A DNA stretch of 35,329 nt, from NCBI GenBank assembly GCA_016125095.1, contig WGMK01000020.1, positions 1 through 35,329 on the forward strand, written 5' to 3'. Below the pieces are notes generated by a model, which was not told where the DNA came from, ran no database searches, and saw only the letters and a list, made by a program, of their open reading frames with translations. This stretch comes from Candidatus Hydrogenedens sp. Its GTDB lineage: Bacteria; Hydrogenedentota; Hydrogenedentia; Hydrogenedentales; JAEUWI01. Made by a program: the position numbers and the translations under genes. Position 1 is the first letter of the stretch. The number at the start of each line of letters is the position of its first letter. Of the stretch, positions 1 through 7,656 are shown piece by piece.

Positions 1-470
1 AGGTATACTCCTGTTCTTCCACATGGACGCGGCCGACAAGCTGTGGTTTGTAGGGATTCCCCGCTCAGGTATACTATTAGGGTTAACTTGTGATAAGATA
101 TCAGTGCTGTGGTTTGTAGGGATTCCCCGCTCAGGTATACTGTAGCGCTCTTCGGTCTGAGGGTCAATCAAGCTGTGGTTTGTAGGGATTCCCCGCTCAG
201 GTATACTCGCTGATTTGCCGACGCCGTTGACGCCCCAGCTGTGGTTTGTAGGGATTCCCCGCTCAGGTATACTACTACTACCAACCGAAAGGAACTACAG
301 TCAGCTGTGGTTTGTAGGGATTCCCCGCTCAGGTATACTATGGACGAATGGGAAGACCGCCAGAGCGGAGCTGTGGTTTGTAGGGATTCCCCGCTCAGGT
401 ATACTAGAACTCGAGCGGACCGAGGAAGAGACCGGCTGTGGTTTGTAGGGATTCCCCGCTCAGGTATACT
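1..470 (+). CRISPR. Type II-C CRISPR array, partial (enters from left edge)
   Basis: Seven identical 36-base repeats lie at 40-75, 106-141, 172-207, 238-273, 304-339, 370-405 and 435-470, with the 3' end of an eighth at 1-9. Spacers are 30 bases, the last 29. Each repeat begins GCTGTGGTTTGTAGGG and ends GCTCAGGTATACT. The orientation is set by the tracrRNA: the anti-repeat at 4960-4996 pairs with the plus-strand repeat, so crRNAs read left to right, convergent with the cas operon. No repeat is degenerate by eye, and no spacer matches elsewhere in the window by eye. The repeat's 3' end TATACT is a -10-like box, with TTGTAG 16 bases upstream, so each repeat may carry its own crRNA promoter as in Neisseria II-C arrays (inference). 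The leader is not identified. Confidence 0.98.
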
Positions 471-480
471 ATTGGGCGTA

Positions 481-505
481 TAACCCCCTGAAAGTCAGGG
501 GGTTA
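481..505. terminator. Perfect hairpin between array and cas2 (possible bidirectional stop)
   Basis: An 11-bp perfect stem (481-491 with 495-505) closes a 3-base loop, with a five-base C/G run in the stem. It sits 10 bases after the last repeat and 15 bases beyond the cas2 stop, where the convergent array and cas transcripts would meet. Neither side has a T-run, so classical intrinsic termination is not supported. It could be a transcript-stabilising hairpin or mark the array boundary. Confidence 0.45.
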
Positions 506-520
506 GGGGTGCATTCGGCG

Positions 521-859
521 CTAGAAAAGCATCATCTGATCGGGCGGCAGCTCGGTCGGCTGGTGCTTTTTTCCGTGGAAGATTTCCATTTTGCCGTATT
601 GCTTGTCGGTAACCATGAGCAGACGCACCTGTCCGTCGGGCGGCAAGCCTTTCTTGATGATCTTGCGGTGGGCCGCGCTGGCCTCCTCGCTGGGATAGTA
701 GCGGGCGTACACGGAAAACTGCATCATGTCGAATCCGCAGCGGAGCAGCAGCGTGCGGAAGCGGGTGTATTCGGCGCGCGCGGCCTGAGTTTGCACCGGC
801 AGATCGAACATGGCGAATACCCACATGCCCTTGTACTCCGAGACATCGAGTATATACAC
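521..859 (-). CDS. cas2: CRISPR-associated endoribonuclease/adaptation protein Cas2
   Basis: This is a 112-residue Cas2, the dimeric scaffold joining two Cas1 dimers in the spacer-integration complex. The first beta strand and metal-site region read VFAMFDLPVQT, followed by the QFSVYARYYPSEE stretch typical of type II-C Cas2. The start is GTG at 859, nine bases after GGAGGG. The internal ATG at 826 (before WVFAMFDLP) has a poorer site, and Neisseria-type Cas2 also carries a short N-terminal extension, so I prefer GTG. The gene lies 18 bases after cas1, so it is the last gene of a cas9-cas1-cas2 operon. No csn2 or cas4 follows, which fits subtype II-C. Confidence 0.95.
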   Translation of the reverse strand: MYILDVSEYKGMWVFAMFDLPVQTQAARAEYTRFRTLLLRCGFDMMQFSVYARYYPSEEASAAHRKIIKKGLPPDGQVRLLMVTDKQYGKMEIFHGKKHQPTELPPDQMMLF

Positions 860-877
860 GGCCGCATGCCCTCCGGA

Positions 878-1774
878 TTAATCCTCGGGCACTGCGGGCA
901 GCAGCAGTTTCTTCCGTTTGCCCGCGTAATACGCCGCGAGCGACGCGGCGAGCAGGGCTGCGGCATCGAATACCGAGCGCCGTTCCTCCTCCAGCAGCAC
1001 CCGCCCTCCGGCCGCCTCGAGCAGCAGGCGTTTCGTTGCGGGGGTGAGGCCCGCCTCGATAACGTCGGCCTCGAGGCGCGCCACGGCGATATCGATCAGC
1101 GGGCGGAAGGGCTCCATAAGATCGTCGGCCAGGCAGAAGGCGTCGTAGCGGTTGTGGTGGTGGATGCCGAGCGAGGCATGCAGGCCCGCGCCCGCGATGG
1201 CGCGCGCCGTGATCGCCCGGATCACGGCATAGCCGTAGTTCAGCAATTCGTTCGCGCCCCCGGCGTCGCGGTCGCGCCGGAATGCTCCGCCCGGAAAGAG
1301 CGCCTGCCAGTACCGCCTTGCCGCCGCGCCCTCCAGGTTGTCGCCGTCGCCCGATTTCACCTGCGCTGCGAGCGCGTCCAGCCCGGCATCGCTGCCGTGT
1401 ACTACGCGCAGCGCCGCGGCTTGGGCGCGAATCTTGGCCTGCACCACCTGCTGCCACGCCCGCTTCTTTTCGGGCAGGCCCGCGTTCACTTGCAGTTCGA
1501 GCCGTTCGCGCTGCAGGTGGTGCCCTTCCAGGGGCAGCAGCATGGCCGAGGGCAGCCGCCGGCCGTCGCACACGACAAAGATGCCGCCTTGCGCCGCCAG
1601 TTCGGAAAGCACCGCCTGGGTATAGGTGATGCCGGGATGCGACACCACCACCACGGCCACGTCTTCCATCGGCACGGTCACCGGCTCCACCGATTCCCGC
1701 TTCACCACCAGCTGGCCGTGCTTGATGGAGAGAAACACGCCCTCGGCGCTGAAGTCGAGCACCCGGTTATTCAT
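878..1774 (-). CDS. cas1: CRISPR integrase Cas1
   Basis: This 298-residue Cas1 is the metal-dependent integrase that inserts new spacers. It has an N-terminal beta-rich domain (about residues 1-80) and a helical catalytic domain. The likely metal ligands are all present: E148 in NLEGAAARRYW, a histidine in GIHHHNRYDAF (H205 or a neighbour), and E221 in DDLMEPFRP; the last two segments are hallmark type II Cas1 sequences. The ATG at 1774 lies inside the end of cas9 (8-base overlap with the cas9 stop at 1767-1769), implying translational coupling. The length is normal for the family and nothing suggests decay. Confidence 0.97.
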   Translation of the reverse strand: MNNRVLDFSAEGVFLSIKHGQLVVKRESVEPVTVPMEDVAVVVVSHPGITYTQAVLSELAAQGGIFVVCDGRRLPSAMLLPLEGHHLQRERLELQVNAGLPEKKRAWQQVVQAKIRAQAAALRVVHGSDAGLDALAAQVKSGDGDNLEGAAARRYWQALFPGGAFRRDRDAGGANELLNYGYAVIRAITARAIAGAGLHASLGIHHHNRYDAFCLADDLMEPFRPLIDIAVARLEADVIEAGLTPATKRLLLEAAGGRVLLEEERRSVFDAAALLAASLAAYYAGKRKKLLLPAVPED

Positions 1775-4700
1775 CGACCGGTATCACCTCGCCAAGACGG
1801 GTAACGGCGACTTTGCGGCAGTTGCGACTCCGCAAGCCGTTTGTTCGCAGGACGCCCCATTCCTTTGCCGCAATTATTTCGGATTTGATTCGCGCATCAT
1901 TTATCCGATTGAAGGTGACCAAGTCACTACTGATACCCCGAACTCGATACAACGATTCCTCGCCGCGCTCGTCTGCGAGAGTAATCATGTCGCCAGCAGA
2001 AAGGCTCATCACGAAGCGCACTCCTTCACCGTGTTCCCGCTGAATGATGGGCTGCCTTTTCTTCTTTCTCTGCAGCGCATCGAACTGGGTCACAATAAGG
2101 TCCTGCCACTTCGGGTTGCCCTTCCTATCCGTCACCTCCAAGATCTCCATATGGTGGTTGCTGGCAGGGAGCACATGGCGTTCGCGTACGCCCTCGCCAA
2201 TGGCAAGGGTAGTCTGGTTTTTCCGGATGCGGACCTTGTGGATGCGCAACGCGCCGCCTTTCATAAAGGGGTGTTCCTCCGGCTTGGCGAAGGCTTTCTT
2301 GGGGTCGCCGCCGCGCTTTTGCAGTTCGTCGATGATGATTTGCCGGACAACAGGATCGACGATGGCGGCGACTTCACCGCTGGAAAGCGCCTCGATGGGC
2401 TTTCGGATGACGTTGTAGGACTTGCCGTTTTCGTCGGTACGAGGAGGTGAGTACAGGCTTTCCTGATGCAGCGCGCCGCGTACGCGCTTGTCCACGCTGA
2501 CGGAGGTGTTGATGGCGAGCACGGTATCGCGGATGTCGTTGAGGAAGTTTTCCCAGGGCGGATCGATGTAGGCGTTCAGCCGTTTGCGGCGCGTGCCTTC
2601 GGCCCCCATTTTCTTCTGCGCGGCCTGGGCGTCGCGAGAGACCGCCTGCACCATGCCGGGGCTGCACAGCGCGATGACGAGCGCGTCGACCGCGTGGTGG
2701 CGGTGGTCTTCGCGGGTCTTCAGGCCGCCGTCGCCGAGGATGCCGTTGAGCGACCAGAGATTGCGCAGCTGCGCGGTGACGCCGCCGGCGCATACCTGCA
2801 CGCGGGTAGCTTCGTCGCCGTAGAGCAGGCGGCAATAGGCCACCGCGAGCTTGTTGCTGTAGCGCGTGTTGTTGAGGTCGGTGGTGGTGAATCCGGAAAG
2901 CGCCTCCTCGACTTCCTGCTCGTTCATGGCGAAGCGCCGCAGCTTGGCGTCGCGCGCGTAATCGTCGCCCTGGAAGCGCCTGACCCGCTGCACGATTTCC
3001 TCCAAGCGTTCCGCGCTGTAGGCCTCGAAGGGCGTGCGGTTGCGCTTTACCGAGCGGTTCTCCTCGTGATAGCACAGGGTCTTGTTCATGAACGAGTCGT
3101 CGAGGCTGCGGCTGTAGGGGATGATGTGCTCGACGTCGAACTGGGGGGATTCGCCGAAGAGCTGCCGCATGCTGATGCTCTTGCCGGTATACGGGCATTC
3201 GTGATTGCATTCTTCCCAGAGCAGATATTTTTCGATGTCGCGCGCCGAGGGCTCGCCGCCTATCGCCTTGCGGGCCTTGTCGCGCTGGCCCTGGCGGTCG
3301 CGCATGCGCTTGCTCGCGCTCTTGCGCTGCTTCTTGTTCTTCTTGAGATCGCGCGCGAGTTCGATCCGGATCAGGTCGGGCTTGCCGTAACGCGCGATGA
3401 TGGCGTTCACCTGCTTGCGCACCTGGGTGAGGCAGCGGATGACGGTGGGATTGCGGAGTTCCTGCGGAAAGATGTCCATGATGGGCGGTAGGGTTTCATG
3501 GATCGGCTTATCCACCACCACGCCATAGACCGCGGCCACGGCTTCGTCGGTCCGCATGCCCTGCTCGAGGTAGGGGGTCAATGTCTCGATGGCCTTGCGG
3601 GAGAGGCTGAAATAGTCCGGTTCGAGCTGGAGCCGGCTGAATGCCCTCGCCTGGTCCTCGCTCAGGTTCCAGCGGCGCGTGCCGCGCTCTTTCAGCTTGT
3701 CTTCTTTCTCGTAGCTGCGGACGTCTTCTACGACCTGCTGCTGCTCTTCGGGCGTAAGCGCCTGCCAGGCATCGCCGAAGATTCCGATCAGCTTGCCCGC
3801 AGTCGTGTTCCCTTTCAAGGACTTCTCGCCGCCTTCCTCGAGATTAATCTTGGAATTCCTGTCTAGCCCGCAGGCGGTGCGGACCTGTTTCCACGTCATG
3901 CTGCCCGTGCAATCCAACGCCGCGAATAGGGCCATCCGTTGTTCGTCCGACAGGGGGGCCATCTCGCCGGCTTCATCCCGGTAGCGAAGGTTGTTGATGT
4001 TCTGCCAGATGCGGAAACGCTGCGCTTCGAGCGACGCGGCGGGCGCGCGGCGGCGATCTTTCGGACAACCGCGATCCTTCCGTTCGTAGGTGCAGAGCCC
4101 GATGAGTTCGCGCGAAGATTTCAGTTTCCGCTGAAAGAAGATGGCACGGTGTACGGCGGCCTTCGCTTCTTCGGTGAGTATTTCCGGGTGGTGGTCCTGC
4201 TGCGCCGACCAGATGTGTTCGAATTCATCCAGATACATCTGCCGGTGGGTATAGCGGTTACGGATGCGCTTGCCATCGGGGTCCGTCGGATCGAGTCTCG
4301 AGAACAGCTCGCCGAGCGTGCGCGCGCCGGCCGCCTGAATTTCGTCGCGCAGTTCCGAAATCCCGCCATACACCTTGCCTTCTTCCTCGTCGTCTCCTCC
4401 GCCTTTCCGGTTGCTCAGGAATCCGCGGCGCTGTCCGAGGTGGTACAGGGCGCGGCCGAGTTCGTGCGCTTCCAGCGGCCGGTCGAGCGACTCGGCGCGG
4501 AGGCGGTAGGGCAAGGTATTGGCGGCGCGGTGGCGGTCCGGTTCGGGAATCGTGTTTCGGTTCGCGGCCAGCCAGTCGCGGTCCCATGTCTCGAACATCG
4601 CGTGGCGGGCGGCGGGGTCTTCCACATTACCTTCGGGAAGCAGGCCTAATTGCTGCAGGGTGCGGGCGAGTTTGGCCTGCCTGCGGGCCCGGCGTTCGGT

Positions 4701-4913
4701 TTGCCGACGGATAAGCCTGGCCGAGCGGCGAGGCAGATTCCGCGATTCTTCTCGGCCGGAAGCGATATCGCCGTCCATCCCGGGCTCGAAGACATGGCTC
4801 CCGGCGCCCAGCACCCCGGCCGGCTTGTCGTCTTCGTAATTTAGGAGCGCCCACCCCAGCGAGTTCACTCCGATATCGAGTCCTAAAATGCGTTTACAGT
4901 CGGCCGGCGGCAT
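1767..4913 (-). CDS. cas9: Compact type II-C Cas9 endonuclease
   Basis: Cas9 is the crRNA:tracrRNA-guided DNA nuclease. The 1048-residue length is within the compact II-C range. Residues from the ATG at 4913: RuvC-I D13 in ILGLDIGVNSLGWALL; an Arg-rich bridge helix at about 57-85 (RNLPRRSARLIRRQTERR); RuvC-II E518 in IRIELARDLKKNKK; HNH with CPYTGKSI, H596 in FDVEHIIPYSRS and N610 in SFMNKTLCY; RuvC-III H740 and D743 in HRHHAVDALVIAL. The C-terminal ~250 residues form the wedge/PAM-interacting part and are not recognisable by eye. The start at 4913 is chosen because AAGGAG lies seven bases upstream; a further in-frame ATG at 4931 has no ribosome site and lies within the tracrRNA -35 box. All nuclease residues are intact, so the protein should be active. 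Confidence 0.97.
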   Translation of the reverse strand: MPPADCKRILGLDIGVNSLGWALLNYEDDKPAGVLGAGSHVFEPGMDGDIASGREESRNLPRRSARLIRRQTERRARRQAKLARTLQQLGLLPEGNVEDPAARHAMFETWDRDWLAANRNTIPEPDRHRAANTLPYRLRAESLDRPLEAHELGRALYHLGQRRGFLSNRKGGGDDEEEGKVYGGISELRDEIQAAGARTLGELFSRLDPTDPDGKRIRNRYTHRQMYLDEFEHIWSAQQDHHPEILTEEAKAAVHRAIFFQRKLKSSRELIGLCTYERKDRGCPKDRRRAPAASLEAQRFRIWQNINNLRYRDEAGEMAPLSDEQRMALFAALDCTGSMTWKQVRTACGLDRNSKINLEEGGEKSLKGNTTAGKLIGIFGDAWQALTPEEQQQVVEDVRSYEKEDKLKERGTRRWNLSEDQARAFSRLQLEPDYFSLSRKAIETLTPYLEQGMRTDEAVAAVYGVVVDKPIHETLPPIMDIFPQELRNPTVIRCLTQVRKQVNAIIARYGKPDLIRIELARDLKKNKKQRKSASKRMRDRQGQRDKARKAIGGEPSARDIEKYLLWEECNHECPYTGKSISMRQLFGESPQFDVEHIIPYSRSLDDSFMNKTLCYHEENRSVKRNRTPFEAYSAERLEEIVQRVRRFQGDDYARDAKLRRFAMNEQEVEEALSGFTTTDLNNTRYSNKLAVAYCRLLYGDEATRVQVCAGGVTAQLRNLWSLNGILGDGGLKTREDHRHHAVDALVIALCSPGMVQAVSRDAQAAQKKMGAEGTRRKRLNAYIDPPWENFLNDIRDTVLAINTSVSVDKRVRGALHQESLYSPPRTDENGKSYNVIRKPIEALSSGEVAAIVDPVVRQIIIDELQKRGGDPKKAFAKPEEHPFMKGGALRIHKVRIRKNQTTLAIGEGVRERHVLPASNHHMEILEVTDRKGNPKWQDLIVTQFDALQRKKKRQPIIQREHGEGVRFVMSLSAGDMITLADERGEESLYRVRGISSDLVTFNRINDARIKSEIIAAKEWGVLRTNGLRSRNCRKVAVTRLGEVIPVDE

Positions 4914-4924
4914 ATTAATTCTCC

Positions 4925-4953
4925 TTGACATCAGTGATGCGGATAAGTATATT
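4925..4953 (+). promoter_or_regulatory. tracrRNA promoter, overlapping the cas9 ribosome-binding site
   Basis: TTGACA (4925-4930, perfect -35) and TATATT (4948-4953, 5 of 6 for -10) are separated by exactly 17 bases. The predicted start, seven bases on, is 4960, which is also the first base of the anti-repeat. The -35 box overlaps the complement of the cas9 Shine-Dalgarno (4921-4926) and the rejected upstream cas9 ATG. Seen directly; the promoter activity is inferred. Confidence 0.85.
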
Positions 4954-4959
4954 AGCCTG

Positions 4960-4988
4960 AGTATACCTGAGCGGGGAATGCCTTACAA
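4960..4988 (-). promoter_or_regulatory. Putative cas9-cas1-cas2 operon promoter inside the anti-repeat
   Basis: On the minus strand TTGTAA (4988-4983, 4 of 6 for -35) and TATACT (4965-4960, 5 of 6 for -10) are 17 bases apart. Transcription would begin near 4953, giving a leader of about 40 bases before the cas9 ATG at 4913. The -10 is the repeat-derived end of the anti-repeat, so the promoter elements are shared with the CRISPR repeat. No better promoter lies between here and the gene. Sigma-70-type use is assumed. Confidence 0.6.
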
Positions 4989-5062
4989 TTCATAGTAAGA
5001 GCATTCTGCTCGCATGGGTTAAAAGCCTTGGCCGCCTCTCCATGGGGTGGCCTCTTTTTTTT
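4960..5062 (+). ncRNA. tracrRNA: tracrRNA for the type II-C Cas9
   Basis: Bases 4960-4979 are a perfect complement of the 3' 20 bases of the CRISPR repeat. Pairing continues to 4996 with one bulged base (4980), one mismatch (4989) and several G-U wobbles, so the anti-repeat covers the whole repeat. The tail holds a small hairpin (4999-5003 with 5007-5011), a single-stranded linker, then a 9-bp G/C-rich stem (5030-5038 with 5044-5052, two G-U pairs) followed by eight T (5055-5062), a strong intrinsic terminator. A near-perfect promoter places the 5' end at 4960. Predicted length is about 103 nt. It is divergent from the cas operon. Confidence 0.93.
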
Positions 5063-5154
5063 CTCCCTCGCCCAGAATCGCACGCCTGCCCATGTTTAGC
5101 AACAGCAACTACATTCGCTTAGGTACCTAATCAGGCGGTTTGATCAATGAGCTA

Positions 5155-5184
5155 TTGACAAACAATCAAAACTTTATGTATCCT
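5155..5184 (+). promoter_or_regulatory. Putative promoter of the prepilin-DUF6607 gene pair
   Basis: TTGACA at 5155-5160 is a perfect -35, with TATCCT at 5179-5184 as a 4-of-6 -10 at 18-base spacing. The start would be near 5191, about 50 bases before the ATG at 5243. The surrounding 5063-5239 is AT-richer than its neighbours and holds no gene. Confidence 0.5.
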
Positions 5185-5242
5185 TGCCGAAGTTCTGATA
5201 GCAGAACAATTGCAACCAGTCCAAACACAGGGAGTGTAAGTG

Positions 5243-6214
5243 ATGAAACGGAAGGGTTTTACGTTAATCGAGCTGCTGGTGGTGATTGCCATCATCGGCA
5301 TTTTGGCGGCGATACTGCTGCCGGCGCTGGCGCGTGCGCGGGAAGCCGCGCGGCGGGCGAGCTGCCAGAACAACCTGAAGCAGTGGGGCGTGATTTTCGC
5401 CATGTATGCGGGCGAGGACCGCGCGGGGCGCTTCCCGCACATGCAGACGGCGTGGGAAAAGATTACGGATTGCGACACGGGCGCGGTGCTGTTTCCGGCG
5501 CAGGCCTTTGTGGGCGCGCCCACGCACTGGCTGAACCCGCAGACGGATGCGATTTTCCCGGAGTACCTGACGGACCCGACGCTGTTCGTGTGCCCGAGTT
5601 CGGCCAAGCTGACGGTGGACGACCTGAAGAACCCGGCGACGGGTGAATCGGAAATTCACCTGGTGTGCCACGAGGCCGTGCCGGGGCCGTCGTTCTCGCA
5701 GTTCTCGCAGGAACGCGGCATGGCGCTGCTCGATGAGAGCTATTGGTACACGGGCTATGTGCTCGACCGCCTGGACAACGGCGACCCGGTCGCCCCGATT
5801 GACGAGCTGGCGTCGGGTTCGCCGAACGAAGGCCCGGCCCAGCTGGTGTATACGCTCACCGACGCCATCGGCGGCTTCTTCGGCGGCGTGATCGATCAGG
5901 ACCTGGACATGAGTTCGCACGGCACAAACCTGGGCAACGGCGGCCGCGACACGGTGTACCGCCTGCGCGACGGCATCGAGCGCTTCCTGATTACCGACGT
6001 CAACAACCCGGGCGCGTCGGCGCAGGCCGCGAGCACGGTGTGGGTCTACACCGACCGCCTGAGCTCGGTGCCGGAAGACTACAACCACATTCCCGGCGGC
6101 GCGAATGTGCTGTACCTGGACGGCCACGTGAAATTCATCAAGTTTAACGAGGAATCCCCGGCGCTCGCGCCGGTGGCCGTCACCTTCGGCGACCTCGTCA
6201 CCCACGGCAGCTGA
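5243..6214 (+). CDS. Prepilin-like (DUF1559/type II pseudopilin-style) secreted protein
   Basis: This 323-residue protein has a type III prepilin signal: MKRKG then FTLIELLVVIAIIGILAAIL, cleaved after the Gly and N-methylated on Phe in this family, followed by a pseudopilin helix (ARAREAARRASCQNNLKQ). A C-terminal motif HIPGGANVLYLDGHVKF matches the 'H-X9-DG' processing-associated domain common in PVC bacteria, here with ten residues between H and DG. The ATG at 5243 has GGAG eight bases upstream; a GTG directly before it (5240) is a worse start. No pilin assembly genes adjoin it, and such proteins occur in many genomic copies with unknown substrates. Twenty-nine bases separate it from the DUF6607 gene, so the two are probably co-transcribed. 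Confidence 0.9.
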   Translation: MKRKGFTLIELLVVIAIIGILAAILLPALARAREAARRASCQNNLKQWGVIFAMYAGEDRAGRFPHMQTAWEKITDCDTGAVLFPAQAFVGAPTHWLNPQTDAIFPEYLTDPTLFVCPSSAKLTVDDLKNPATGESEIHLVCHEAVPGPSFSQFSQERGMALLDESYWYTGYVLDRLDNGDPVAPIDELASGSPNEGPAQLVYTLTDAIGGFFGGVIDQDLDMSSHGTNLGNGGRDTVYRLRDGIERFLITDVNNPGASAQAASTVWVYTDRLSSVPEDYNHIPGGANVLYLDGHVKFIKFNEESPALAPVAVTFGDLVTHGS

Positions 6215-6243
6215 ACTGCGCAACCCAAGGAGATAGCAGTACC

Positions 6244-7263
6244 ATGAACAAGCGCATTGCACCCCTAGGAATCGGCCTCGCGGCGATGGCCCTGAGCCTG
6301 AACGCGGCGGCGGACCCCGCCACACTGGAGCAGGACCACGCGGCCATCCTCGGCATGTCCGGCGGATACGCGGTGGACTTCAACTTCGAGGAAATCATCA
6401 CGCTGCCGCGCGCCGAGGAAGCCAGCGAGCCGCACCACAGCCAGGCGCACGAACTCGTGCTGGTGCTGGAAGACCGCCCCGGCTTCATCAGCATGCAGCA
6501 CCTGCTGGTGGTGGGCGAACCCGGTTCGCAGGACGTCGTGAAGCACTGGCGGCAGGACTGGGAATACGAGCCGGCCACGGTGCTCGAATACCAGGGCGGC
6601 AACGAATGGGCCTGGCGCAAGCTGTCGCGCAAGGAACGCGCGGGCGCCTGGTCGCAGACCGTGTATCAGGTGGCGGACACCCCGCGGTATTCCGGCGTGG
6701 CGCCGTGGCACCACCAGGACGGGTACAGCTGGTGGGAGAGCAAGGCCGCGCGCCCGCTGCCCCGCCGCGAATCGAAGCGCAAGGACTACGACCTGCTCGA
6801 CGGCCTCAACCGCCACGGCGTGAGCAGCACCGGCTGGACCCACGAACAGGACAACGCCAAGGTGGTGCTGGAAGACGGCCAGCCCGTGGTGCTCGGACGC
6901 GAGCGCGGCTTCAACACCTACACCAAGGATCCCGATTTCGACTTCGCCGTGGCCACCACCTACTGGGACGGCACGAAGGCGTTCTGGGCCGAGACCCGCG
7001 ACGCCTGGGCCAAGGTGATGGACGAGAACGACCGCCTCTACATTGCTCCTCGCGGCGACGGCCTGCAGTTGTTCACGCGCGTGTTCAACCTCGCCAACGA
7101 CTACAGCGAGGACAAAGTGGACGACGCGGGCGTGCGCGAGAAGCTCGGCGCGATCATCGGCGAACACGTGAAGCACGGCAAGGCCGCCGACGCCGCGGGC
7201 CAGGAAGACCTGGTGCTCGCGAAGCAGGCCGACAAGGCCGAGGCCATCGCCTCCGCCAAATAA
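6244..7263 (+). CDS. DUF6607-family exported protein
   Basis: This 339-residue protein carries an N-terminal signal peptide (MNKRIAPLGIGLAAMALSLNAAA, likely cleaved before DPAT). The body has the sequence style I associate with DUF6607: GGYAVDFNFEEI, QHLLVVGE, VKHWRQDWEYEP, YQVADTPRYSG, RPLPRRESKRKDYD, RHGVSSTGWTHEQDN. It is rich in Trp, Tyr and His, and is expected outside the cytoplasm. No enzymatic function is known to me. AAGGAG lies 11 bases before the ATG. It is the second gene after the prepilin-like gene; the DUF assignment is from memory of the motifs, not a search. Confidence 0.8.
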   Translation: MNKRIAPLGIGLAAMALSLNAAADPATLEQDHAAILGMSGGYAVDFNFEEIITLPRAEEASEPHHSQAHELVLVLEDRPGFISMQHLLVVGEPGSQDVVKHWRQDWEYEPATVLEYQGGNEWAWRKLSRKERAGAWSQTVYQVADTPRYSGVAPWHHQDGYSWWESKAARPLPRRESKRKDYDLLDGLNRHGVSSTGWTHEQDNAKVVLEDGQPVVLGRERGFNTYTKDPDFDFAVATTYWDGTKAFWAETRDAWAKVMDENDRLYIAPRGDGLQLFTRVFNLANDYSEDKVDDAGVREKLGAIIGEHVKHGKAADAAGQEDLVLAKQADKAEAIASAK

Positions 7264-7276
7264 CCCCGCTCTTCTG

Positions 7277-7334
7277 CGCGCTTCGGCGCGTGCGCGCGCG
7301 GCCGCGTCCCATTCCTTTCCCGGGGCGCGGCCGC
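7277..7334 (+). terminator. Paired G/C hairpins after the DUF6607 gene
   Basis: A 5-bp stem with a TTCG tetraloop (7277-7281 with 7286-7290) lies 13 bases after the stop. A second hairpin pairs 7298-7306 with 7326-7334 (each arm reads GCGGCCGCG or its complement). Only a weak T-stretch follows (TTGGTTTT), so this is a likely but not textbook terminator. Confidence 0.45.
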
Positions 7335-7656
7335 ATTGGTTTTGCGCGGGGGCGCAATCGTAGGGAACCGCCTACGGGGTTCTTCACCGTTTTCAACCTA
7401 CCCAGCGTAGGCCCGCGAAGACGCGGTCCAACACTGGGCTACTCTAGGTAACCGCTACGCGGTTGTGCCGGAGTGAGGACGGCAAAGCGCTGGTGGTAGT
7501 CGGGATTCTATCCCGGCAAATGCCGTGGCACATGCGCCAAGATGCCGGGATAGCATCGCGACGTACGGGGGACGTGGTCCGCGTGGACATCGGCGTGACG
7601 GGTGTGGTTTCCTAGCCGGAGCGCCGGGCGCGCGCAACTGCGAGGGAGATGAGCAC
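7335..7656. other. Gene-free stretch with short inverted repeats
   Basis: No convincing gene is visible. It holds several short palindromes: AACCGCCTACGGGGTT near 7370, AACCGCTACGCGGTT near 7450, an ACCCAGCG/CACTGGGC pair between them, and a perfect 11-bp inverted repeat at 7508-7518 with 7543-7553. The style resembles the dispersed intergenic repeats of this kind of genome, but no second copy is in the window. A small part at the right end holds the ribosome site of the next gene (GGAG near 7646). Confidence 0.5.

Noticed and set aside
215..483. Two short plus-strand frames across the array
   Set aside because: Their sequence is the repeat read in two frames (LWFVGIPRSGIL, VVCRDSPLRYT); they are CRISPR repeats, not genes.
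471..520. CRISPR leader between the last repeat and cas2
   Set aside because: Only 50 bases with a hairpin and no promoter; with the array read rightward this is the distal end.
495..1571. Long Arg/Ala-rich minus-strand frame overlapping cas2 and cas1, and the plus-strand frame 509-1804
   Set aside because: Out-of-frame GC-rich shadows of cas1/cas2; both real genes have clear family motifs and ribosome sites.
4914..4931. Earlier cas9 start at 4931 (six more residues)
   Set aside because: No ribosome site precedes it, whereas AAGGAG lies seven bases before the ATG at 4913.
1..5062. csn2, cas4 or an anti-CRISPR gene making the system II-A or II-B
   Set aside because: No additional frame with a ribosome site exists in or beside the cas operon; only cas9, cas1 and cas2 are present.
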